From Toxonevra muliebris (lineage: Eukaryota; Arthropoda; Insecta; Diptera; Pallopteridae), in the NCBI GenBank assembly GCA_963691655.1, contig CAVNUY010000046.1:558001-622000 (forward strand): 64,000 nt of DNA, read 5' to 3'. This document shows, in pieces, positions 51,991 through 63,300 of this stretch (the first letter of the stretch is position 1; each line of letters begins with the position of its first letter). The notes beneath the pieces are model-generated. The model was not told the origin of the DNA, ran no database searches, and was given only the letters and a program-made list of their open reading frames with translations. A program made the position numbers and the translations under genes.

Positions 51991-53680
51991 TTAATTCCGA
52001 ATTTTAATTCCGAATTTTAATTCCGAATTTTAATTCCGAATTTTAATTCCTAATTTTAATTCCGAATTTTAATTCCCAATTTTAATTTCGAATTTTAATT
52101 CCGAATTTTAATTCCGAATTTTAATTCCGAATTTTAATTCCGAATTTTAATTCCGAATTTTAATTTCGAATTTCAATTTCGAATTTTAATTTCGAATTTT
52201 AATTCCGAATTTTAATTCCGAATTTTAATTTCGAATTTTATTTCCGAATTTTAATTCCGAATTTTAATTCCGAATTTTAATTCCGAATTTCAATTTCGAA
52301 TTTTAATTTCGAATTTTAATTCCGAATTTTAATTCCGAATTTTAATTCCGAATTTTAATTCCGAATTTTAATTCCTAATTTTAATTCCGAATTTTAATTC
52401 CGAATTTTAATTTCGAATTTTAATTCCTAATTTTAATTCCGAATTTTAATTTCGAATCTTAATTTCGAATTTTAATTCCGAATTTTATTTTCGAATTTTA
52501 ATTCCGAATTTAAATTTCGAATTTTAATTCCGAATTTTAATTTCGAATTTTAATTTCGAATTTTAATTCCGAATTTTAATTCCGAATTTTAATTCCTAAT
52601 TTTAATTCCGAATTTTAATTCCGAATTTTAATTTCGAATTTTAATTCCTAATTTTAATTCCGAATTTTAATTTCGAATCTTAATTTCGAATTTTAATTCC
52701 GAATTTTATTTTCGAATTTTAATTCCGAATTTAAATTTCGAATTTTAATTCCGAATTTTAATTTCGAATTTTAATTTCGAATTTTAATTCCGAATTTTAA
52801 TTCCGAATTTTAATTTCGAATTTTAATTCCGAATTTTAATTCCGAATTTTCATTCCGAATTTTAATTCCGAATTTTAATTCCGAATTTTAATTTCGAATT
52901 TCAATTTCGAATTTTAATTCCGAATTTTAATTCCGAATTTTAATTCCGAATTTTAATTCCGAATTTTAATTCCGAATTTTAATTCCTAATTTTAATTCCG
53001 AATTTTAATTCCGAATTTTAATTTCGAATTTTAATTCCTAATTTTAATTCCTAATTTTAATTCCGAATTTAAATTTCGAATTTTAATTCCGAATTTTAAT
53101 TTCGAATTTTAATTTCGAATTTTAATTCCGAATTTTAATTTCGAATTTCAATTTCGAATTTTAATTCCGAATTTTAATTTCGAATTTCAATTTCGAATTT
53201 TAATTTCGAATTTTAATTCCGAATTTTAATTTCGAATTTTAACTCCGAATTTTAATTCCGAATTTTAATTCCGAATTTTAATTCCGAATTTCAATTTCGA
53301 ATTTCAATTTCGAATTTTAATTTCGAATTTTAATTCCGAATTTTAATTTCGAATTTTAATTTCGAATTTTAATTCCGAATTTTAATTTCGAATTTTAATT
53401 CCGAATTTTAATTCCGAATTTTAATTCCGAATTTTAATTCCGAATTTAAATTCCGAATTTTAATTTCGAATTTCAATTTCGAATTTTAATTTCGAATTTT
53501 AATTCCGAATTTTAATTCCGAATTTTAATTCCGAATTTTAATTCCGAATTTTAATTCCTAATTTTAATTCCGAATTTTAATTCCGAATTTTAATTCCGAA
53601 TTTTAATTTCGAATCTTAATTTCGAATTTTAATTCCGAATTTTATTTTCGAATTTTAATTCCGAATTTAAATTTCGAATT
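51721..53680. repeat. Region of CG-less TTCCTAA units and GAATCTTAATTTC cassettes
   Basis: C-type-rich stretch in which CG-less units (TTCCTAATTTT) recur at about 51,722, 51,775, 52,042, 52,372, 52,425, 52,588, 52,641, 52,983, 53,036, 53,049 and 53,557. A cassette GAATCTTAATTTC, TTTTATTTTCG, GAATTTAAATTTC occurs near 51,804, 52,454, 52,675 and 53,607. The first two cassettes are 650 bp (50 units) apart and the second and third 221 bp (17 units). This is a local higher-order repeat missing from the right-hand duplication except for its first part. Confidence 0.75.
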
Positions 53681-53899
53681 TTAATTCCGAATTTTAATTT
53701 CGAATTTTAATTTCGAATTTTAATTCCGAATTTTAATTTCGAATTTCAATTTCGAATTTTAATTCCGAATTTTAATTTCGAATTTCAATTTCGAATTTTA
53801 ATTTCGAATTTTAATTTCGAATTTTAATTTCGAATTTTAACTCCGAATTTTAATTCCGAATTTTAATTCCGAATTTTAATTCTGAATTTCAATTTCGAA

Positions 53900-56800
53900 T
53901 TTTAATTTCGAATTTTAATTCCGAATTTTAATTTCGGATTTTAATTTCGAATTTCAATTTCGAATTTTAATTTCGAATTTTAATTCCGAATTTTAATTTC
54001 GAATTTTAATTCCGAATTTTAATTCCGAATTTTAATTCCGAATTTTAATTTCGAATTTCAATTTCGAATTTCAATTTCGAATTTTAATTCCGAATTTTAA
54101 TTTCGAATTTTAATTTCGAATTTTAATTTCGAATTTTAATTTCGAATTTTAATTTCGAATTTCAATTTCGAATTTTAATTCCGAATTTTAATTTCGAATT
54201 TCAATTTCGAATTTTAATTTCGAATTTTAATTTCGAATTTTAATTTCGAATTTTAATTTCGAATTTTAATTTCGAATTTTAATTTCGAATTTTAATTTCG
54301 AATTTTAATTTCGAATTTTAATTTTGAAATTTAATTTCGACTTTTAATTTCGAATTTTAATTTCGAATTTCAATTTCGAATTTTAATTTCGAATTTTAAT
54401 TCCGAATTTTAATTTCGAATTTCAATTTCGAATTTTAATTCCGAATTTTAATTCCGAATTTTAATTCCGAATTTTAATTCCGAATTTTAATTCCGAATTT
54501 TAATTCCGAATTTTAATTTCGAATTTCAATTTCGAATTTCAAATTCGAATTTTAATTTCGAATTTTAATTCCGAATTTTAATTTCGAATTTTAATTCCGA
54601 ATTTTAATTCCGAATTTTAATTCCGAATTTTAATTCCGAATCTTAATTCCGAATTTTAATTTCGAATTTCAATTTCGAATTTTAATTTCGAATTTTAATT
54701 CCGAATTTTAATTTCGAATTTTAATTCCGAATTTTAATTTCGAATTTTAATTTCGAATTTTAATTTCGAATTTTAATTTCGAATTTTAATTTCGAATTTT
54801 AATTTCGAATTTTAATTTCGAATTTTAATTCCGAATTTTAATTCCAAATTTTAATTCCGAATTTTAATTCCGAATTTTAATTTTGAATTTTAATTCCGAA
54901 TTTTAATTCCGAATTTCAATTTCGAATTTTAATTCCGAATTTTAATTTCGAATTTTAATTTCGAATTTTAATTTCGAATTTTAATTTCGAATTTTAATTC
55001 CGAATTTCAATTTCGAATTTCAATTCCGAATTTTAATTTCGAATTTTAATTTCGAATTTTAATTTCGAATTTTAATTTCGAATTTCAATTTCGAATTTTA
55101 ATTTCGAATTTTAATTTCGAATTTTAATTTCGAATTTCAATTTCGAATTTTAATTCCGAATTTTAATTTCGAATTTTAATTTCGAATTTTAATTCCGAAT
55201 TTTAATTCCGAATTTTAATTCCGAATTTTAATTTCGAATTTTAATTTCGAATTTCAATTTCGAATTTTAATTTCGAATTTTAATTCCGAAATTAAAATTC
55301 GAATTTTAAATCCGAATTTTAATTTCGAATTTTAATTTCGAATTTTAATTCCGAAATTTAATTTCGAAATTTAATTTCGAATTTTAATTTCGAATTTTAA
55401 TTTCGAATTTTAATTTCGAATTTTAATTCCGAATTTTAATTTCGAATTTTAATTTCGAATTTTAATTTCGAATTTTAATTCCGAATTTTAATTTCGAATT
55501 TTAATTCCGAATTTTAATTCCGAATTTTAATTCCGAATTTTAATTCCGAATTTTAATTCCGAATTTTAATTTCGAATTTCAATTTCGAATTTTAATTTCG
55601 AATTTTAATTTCGAATTTTAATTCCGAATTTTAATTCCGAATTTTAATTTCGAATTTTAATTTCGAATTTTAATTTCGAATTTTAATTTCGAATTTTAAT
55701 TTCGAATTTTAATTCCGAATTTTAATTTCGAATTTTAATTCCGAATTTTAATTCCGAATTTTAATTTCGAATTTCAATTTCGAATTTCAATTTCGAATTT
55801 TATTTTCGAATTTTAATTCCGAATTTTAATTCCGAATTTTAATTCCGAATTTTAATTCCGAATTTTAATTCCGAATTTTAATTCCGAATTTTAATTCCGA
55901 ATTTTAATTTCGAATTTCAATTTCGAATTTTAATTTTGAATTTTAATTTCGAATTTTAATTTCGAATTTCAATTTCGAATTTTAATTCCGAATTTTAATT
56001 TCGAATTTCAATTTCGAATTTTAATTTCGAATTTTAATTTCGAATTTTAATTTCGAATTTTAATTTCGAATTTTAATTTCGAATTTTAATTTCGAATTTT
56101 AATTTCGAATTTCAATTTCGAATTTTAATTTCGAATTTTAATTTCGAATTTTAATTTCGAATTTTAATTCCGAATTTTAATTCCGAATTTTAATTCCGAA
56201 TTTTAATTTCGAATTTTAATTTCGAATTTCAATTTCCAATTTTAATTTCGAATTTTAATTCCGAAATTAAAATTCGAATTTTAATTCCGAATTTTAATTT
56301 CGAATTTTAATTTCGAATTTTAATTTCGAATTTCAATTTCGAATTTTAATTCCGAGTTTTAATTTCGAATTTCAATTTCGAATTTTAATTCCGAATTTTA
56401 ATTCCGAATTTTAATTTCGAATTTCAATTTCGAATTTCAATTTCGAATTTTAATTCCGAATTTTAATTTCGAATTTTAATTTCGAATTTTAATTTCGAAT
56501 TTTAATTTCGAATTTTAATTCCGAATTTCAATTTCGAATTTCAATTCCGAATTTTAATTTCGAATTTTAATTTCGAATTTTAATTTCGAATTTTAATTTC
56601 GAATTTCAATTTCGAATTTTAATTTCGAATTTTAATTTCGAATTTTAATTTCGAATTTCAATTTCGAATTTTAATTCCGAATTTTAATTTCGAATTTTAA
56701 TTTCGAATTTTAATTCCGAATTTTAATTCCGAATTTTAATTCCGAATTTTAATTTCGAATTTTAATTTCGAATTTCAATTTCGAATTTTAATTTCGAATT

Positions 56801-57700
56801 TTAATTCCGAAATTAAAATTCGAATTTTAAATCCGAATTTTAATTTCGAATTTTAATTTCGAATTTTAATTCCGAAATTTAATTTCGAAATTTAATTTCG
56901 AATTTTAATTTCGAATTTTAATTTCGAATTTCAATTTCGAATTTTAATTCCGAATTTTAATTTCGAATTTTAATTTCGAATTTTAATTTCGAATTTTAAT
57001 TTCGAATTTTAATTTCGAATTTCAATTCCGAATTTTAATTTCGAATTTTAATTCCGAATTTTAATTTCGAATTTTAATTCCGAATTTTAATTCCGAATTT
57101 TAATTCCGAATTTTAATTCCGAATTTTAATTTCGAATTTTAATTTCGAATTTTAATTTCGAATTTCAATTTCGAATTTTAATTCCGAATTTTAATTCCGA
57201 ATTTTAATTCCGAATTTTAATTCCGAATTTTAATTCCGAATTTTAATTTCGAATTTCAATTTCCAATTTTAATTTCGAATTTTAATTCCGAAATTAAAAT
57301 TCGAATTTTAATTCCGAATTTTAATTTCGAATTTCAATTTCGAATTTTAATTTCGAATTTTAATTCCGAATTTTAATTTCGAATTTTAATTCCGAATTTT
57401 AATTTCGAATTTTAATTCCGAATTTTAATTTCGAATTTTAATTTCGAATTTTAATTCCGAATTTTAATTTCGAATTTCAATTTCGAATTTTAATTTCGAA
57501 TTTTAATTCCGAATTTTAATTTCGATTTTTAATTTCGAATTTTAATTCCGAATTTTAATTCCGAATTTTAATTTCGAATTTTAATTTCGAATTTTAATTT
57601 CGAATTTTAATTTCGAATTTTAATTCCGAATTTTAATTCCAAATTTTAATTCCGAATTTTAATTCCGAATTTTAATTTCGAATTTTAATTTCGAATTTCA
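53900..57700. repeat. ~3.8 kb segment duplicated at 60.39-64.0 kb, left copy
   Basis: Between 54,321 and 55,610 I found no difference from 60,821-62,110 (1,290 bp, offset 6,500 = 500 units). Included are TTTTGAAATTTAATTTCGAC, TTTCAAATTCG, GAATCTTAATTCC, TTCCAAATT, TTTTGAATTTT and the inverted unit with AAATCC. Homology continues rightwards at offset 6,513 (TTTTATTTTCG, the inverted unit at 56,262, CGAGTTTTAA at 56,353), then 6,201 and 6,175 (CGATTTTTAA at 57,523), then 6,253. The left start near 53,900 is approximate. Confidence 0.9.
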
Positions 57701-58338
57701 ATTTCGAATTTTAATTTCGAATTTTAATTCCGAATTTTAATTCCGAATTTTAATTCCGAATTTTAATTCCGAATTTTAATTTCGAATTTTAATTTCGAAT
57801 TTTAATTTCGAATTTTAATTTCGAATTTCAATTTCGAATTTTAATTTCGAATTTTAATTTCGAATTTCAATTTCGAATTTTAATTCCGAATTTTAATTCC
57901 GAATTTTAATTCCGAATTTTAATTCCGAATTTTAATTCCGAATTTTAATTCCGAATTTTAATTCCGAATTTTAATTTCGAATTTCAATTTCGAATTTCAA
58001 ATTCGAATTTTAATTTCGAATTTTAATTCCGAATTTTAATTTCGAATTTTAATTCCGAATTTTAATTCCGAATTTTAATTCCGAATTTTAATTCCGAATT
58101 TTAATTCCGAATTTTAATTTCGAATTTCAATTTCGAATTTTAATTTCGAATTTTAATTCCGAATTTTAATTTCGAATTTTAATTCCGAATTTTAATTTCG
58201 AATTTTAATTTCGAATTTTAATTTCGAATTTTAATTTCGAATTTTAATTTCGAATTTTAATTTCGAATTTTAATTTCGAATTTTAATTTCGAATTTTAAT
58301 TCCGAATTTTAATTCCGAATTTTAATTTCGAATTTCAA

Positions 58339-59930
58339 TTTCGAATTTCAATTTCGAATTTTATTTTCGAATTTTAATTCCGAATTTTAATTCCGAATTT
58401 TAATTCCGAATTTTAATTCCGAATTTTAATTCCGAATTTTAATTCCGAATTTTAATTCCGAATTTTAATTTCGAATTTTAATTCCGAATTTTAATTTCGA
58501 ATTTTAATTTCGAATTTCAATTTCGAATTTTAATTTCGAATTTTAATTCCGAATTTTAATTCCGAATTTTAATTCCGAATTTTAATTCCGAATTTTAATT
58601 TCGAATTTTAATTTCGAATTTTAATTTCGAATTTTAATTTCGAATTTCAATTTCGAATTTTAATTTCGAATTTTAATTCCGAATTTCAATTTCGAATTTT
58701 AATTCCGAATTTTAATTCCGAATTTTAATTCCGAATTTTAATTCCGAATTTTAATTCCGAATTTTAATTCCGAATTTTAATTCCGAATTTTAATTTCGAA
58801 TTTCAATTTCGAATTTCAAATTCGAATTTTAATTTCGAATTTTAATTCCGAATTTTAATTTCGAATTTTAATTCCGAATTTTAATTCCGAATTTTAATTC
58901 CGAATTTTAATTCCGAATTTTAATTCCGAATTTTAATTTCGAATTTCAATTTCGAATTTTAATTTCGAATTTTTATTCCGAATTTTAATTTCGAATTTTA
59001 ATTCCGAATTTTAATTTCGAATTTTAATTTCGAATTTTAATTTCGAATTTTAATTTCGAATTTTAATTTCGAATTTTAATTTCGAATTTTAATTTCGAAT
59101 TTTAATTCCGAATTTTAATTTCGAATTTTAATTCCGAATTTTAATTCCGAATTTTAATTTCGAATTTCAATTTCGAATTTCAATTTCGAATTTTATTTTC
59201 GAATTTTAATTCCGAATTTTAATTCCGAATTTTAATTCCGAATTTTAATTCCGAATTTTAATTCCGAATTTTAATTCCGAATTTTAATTCCGAATTTTAA
59301 TTTCGAATTTTAATTCCTAATTTTAATTCCTGATTTTAATTCCGAATTTATATTTCGAATTTTAATTCCGAATTTTAATTTCGAATTTTAATTTCGAATT
59401 TTAATTCCGAATTTTAATTTCGAATTTCAATTTCGAATTTTAATTCCGAATTTTAATTTCGAATTTCAATTTCCAATTTTAATTTCGAATTTTAATTCCG
59501 AATTTTAATTTCGAATTTTAACTCCGAATTTTAATTCCGAATTTTAATTCCGAATTTCAATTTCGAATTTTAATTTCGAATTTTAATTCCGAATTATAAT
59601 TCCGAATTTTAATTCCGAATTTTAATTCCGAATTTTAATTCCTAATTTTAATTCCGAATTTTAATTCCGAATTTTAATTTCGAATTTTAATTCCTAATTT
59701 TAATTCCGAATTTTAATTTCGAATCTTAATTTCGAATTTTAATTCCGAATTTTATTTTCGAATTTTAATTCCGAATTTAAATTTCGAATTTTAATTCCGA
59801 ATTTTAATTTCGAATTTTAATTCCGAATTTTAATTCCGAATTTTAATTCCGAATTTTAATTCCGAATTTTAATTCCGAATTTTAATTTCGAATTTCAATT
59901 TCGAATTTTAATTTCGAATTTTAATTCCGA
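58339..59930. repeat. ~1.6 kb block, right copy of 50.4-52.0 kb
   Basis: Identical to 50,409-51,619 through 59,549, then homologous to about 59,930 with one unit missing and a GAATTATAATTCC base change (near 59,595). The segment that follows the left copy (about 52.0-53.9 kb) has no counterpart here; the array passes directly to sequence matching 53.9 kb onward. Confidence 0.92.
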
Positions 59931-60384
59931 ATTTTAATTTCGAATTTTAATTTCGAATTTTAATTCCGAATTTTAATTTCGAATTTTAATTTCGAATTTC
60001 AATTTCGAACTTTAATTTCGAATTTCAATTCCGAATTTTAATTTCGAATTTTAATTTCGAATTTTAATTTCGAATTTTAATTTCGAATTTTAATTTCGAA
60101 TTTTAATTTCGAATTTTAATTTCGAATTTTAATTTCGAATTTTAATTCCGAATTTTATTTCCGAATTTTAATTTCGAATTTCAATTTCGAATTTTAATTC
60201 CGAATTTTAATTTCGAATTTTAATTTCGAATTTTAATTTTGAATTTTAATTTCGAATTTTAATTCCGAATTTTAATTCCAAATTTTAATTCCGAATTTTA
60301 ATTCCGAATTTTAATTTCGAATTTTAATTTCGAATTTCAATTTCGAATTTTAATTTCGAATTTTAATTCCGAATTTTAATTTCG

Positions 60385-63300
60385 AATTTTAATTTCGAAT
60401 TTTAATTTCGAATTTTAATTCCGAATTTTAATTTCGAATTTCAATTTCGAATTTTAATTTCGAATTTTAATTCCGAATTTTAATTTCGAATTTTAATTCC
60501 GAATTTTAATTCCGAATTTTAATTCCGAATTTTAATTTCGAATTTCAATTTCGAATTTCAATTTCGAATTTTAATTCCGAATTTTAATTTCGAATTTTAA
60601 TTTCGAATTTTAATTTCGAATTTTAATTTCGAATTTTAATTTCGAATTTCAATTTCGAATTTTAATTCCGAATTTTAATTTCGAATTTCAATTTCGAATT
60701 TTAATTTCGAATTTTAATTTCGAATTTTAATTTCGAATTTTAATTTCGAATTTTAATTTCGAATTTTAATTTCGAATTTTAATTTCGAATTTTAATTTCG
60801 AATTTTAATTTCGAATTTTAATTTTGAAATTTAATTTCGACTTTTAATTTCGAATTTTAATTTCGAATTTCAATTTCGAATTTTAATTTCGAATTTTAAT
60901 TCCGAATTTTAATTTCGAATTTCAATTTCGAATTTTAATTCCGAATTTTAATTCCGAATTTTAATTCCGAATTTTAATTCCGAATTTTAATTCCGAATTT
61001 TAATTCCGAATTTTAATTTCGAATTTCAATTTCGAATTTCAAATTCGAATTTTAATTTCGAATTTTAATTCCGAATTTTAATTTCGAATTTTAATTCCGA
61101 ATTTTAATTCCGAATTTTAATTCCGAATTTTAATTCCGAATCTTAATTCCGAATTTTAATTTCGAATTTCAATTTCGAATTTTAATTTCGAATTTTAATT
61201 CCGAATTTTAATTTCGAATTTTAATTCCGAATTTTAATTTCGAATTTTAATTTCGAATTTTAATTTCGAATTTTAATTTCGAATTTTAATTTCGAATTTT
61301 AATTTCGAATTTTAATTTCGAATTTTAATTCCGAATTTTAATTCCAAATTTTAATTCCGAATTTTAATTCCGAATTTTAATTTTGAATTTTAATTCCGAA
61401 TTTTAATTCCGAATTTCAATTTCGAATTTTAATTCCGAATTTTAATTTCGAATTTTAATTTCGAATTTTAATTTCGAATTTTAATTTCGAATTTTAATTC
61501 CGAATTTCAATTTCGAATTTCAATTCCGAATTTTAATTTCGAATTTTAATTTCGAATTTTAATTTCGAATTTTAATTTCGAATTTCAATTTCGAATTTTA
61601 ATTTCGAATTTTAATTTCGAATTTTAATTTCGAATTTCAATTTCGAATTTTAATTCCGAATTTTAATTTCGAATTTTAATTTCGAATTTTAATTCCGAAT
61701 TTTAATTCCGAATTTTAATTCCGAATTTTAATTTCGAATTTTAATTTCGAATTTCAATTTCGAATTTTAATTTCGAATTTTAATTCCGAAATTAAAATTC
61801 GAATTTTAAATCCGAATTTTAATTTCGAATTTTAATTTCGAATTTTAATTCCGAAATTTAATTTCGAAATTTAATTTCGAATTTTAATTTCGAATTTTAA
61901 TTTCGAATTTTAATTTCGAATTTTAATTCCGAATTTTAATTTCGAATTTTAATTTCGAATTTTAATTTCGAATTTTAATTCCGAATTTTAATTTCGAATT
62001 TTAATTCCGAATTTTAATTCCGAATTTTAATTCCGAATTTTAATTCCGAATTTTAATTCCGAATTTTAATTTCGAATTTCAATTTCGAATTTTAATTTCG
62101 AATTTTAATTCCGAATTTTAATTTCGAATTTTAATTCCGAATTTTAATTTCGAATTTTAATTTCGAATTTTAATTTCGAATTTTAATTTCGAATTTTAAT
62201 TTCGAATTTTAATTTCGAATTTTAATTTCGAATTTTAATTCCGAATTTTAATTTCGAATTTTAATTCCGAATTTTAATTTCGAATTTCAATTTCGAATTT
62301 CAATTTCGAATTTTATTTTCGAATTTTAATTCCGAATTTTAATTCCGAATTTTAATTCCGAATTTTAATTCCGAATTTTAATTCCGAATTTTAATTCCGA
62401 ATTTTAATTCCGAATTTTAATTTCGAATTTCAATTTCGAATTTTAATTTTGAATTTTAATTTCGAATTTTAATTTCGAATTTCAATTTCGAATTTTAATT
62501 CCGAATTTTAATTTCGAATTTCAATTTCGAATTTTAATTTCGAATTTTAATTTCGAATTTTAATTTCGAATTTTAATTTCGAATTTTAATTTCGAATTTT
62601 AATTTCGAATTTTAATTTCGAATTTCAATTTCGAATTTTAATTTCGAATTTTAATTCCGAATTTTAATTTCGAATTTTAATTCCGAATTTTAATTCCGAA
62701 TTTTAATTCCGAATTTTAATTTCGAATTTTAATTTCGAATTTCAATTTCCAATTTTAATTTCGAATTTTAATTCCGAAATTAAAATTCGAATTTTAATTC
62801 CGAATTTTAATTTCGAATTTTAATTTCGAATTTTAATTTCGAATTTCAATTTCGAATTTTAATTCCGAGTTTTAATTTCGAATTTCAATTTCGAATTTTA
62901 ATTCCGAATTTTAATTCCGAATTTTAATTTCGAATTTCAATTTCGAATTTCAATTTCGAATTTTAATTCCGAATTTTAATTTCGAATTTTAATTTCGAAT
63001 TTTAATTTCGAATTTTAATTTCGAATTTTAATTCCGAATTTTAATTTCGAATTTTAATTTCGAATTTTAATTCCGAAATTTAATTTCGAAATTTAATTTC
63101 GAATTTTAATTTCGAATTTTAATTTCGAATTTCAATTTCGAATTTTAATTCCGAATTTTAATTTCGAATTTTAATTTCGAATTTTAATTTCGAATTTTAA
63201 TTTCGAATTTTAATTTCGAATTTCAATTCCGAATTTTAATTTCGAATTTTAATTCCGAATTTTAATTCCGAATTTTAATTCCGAATTTTAATTTCGAATT

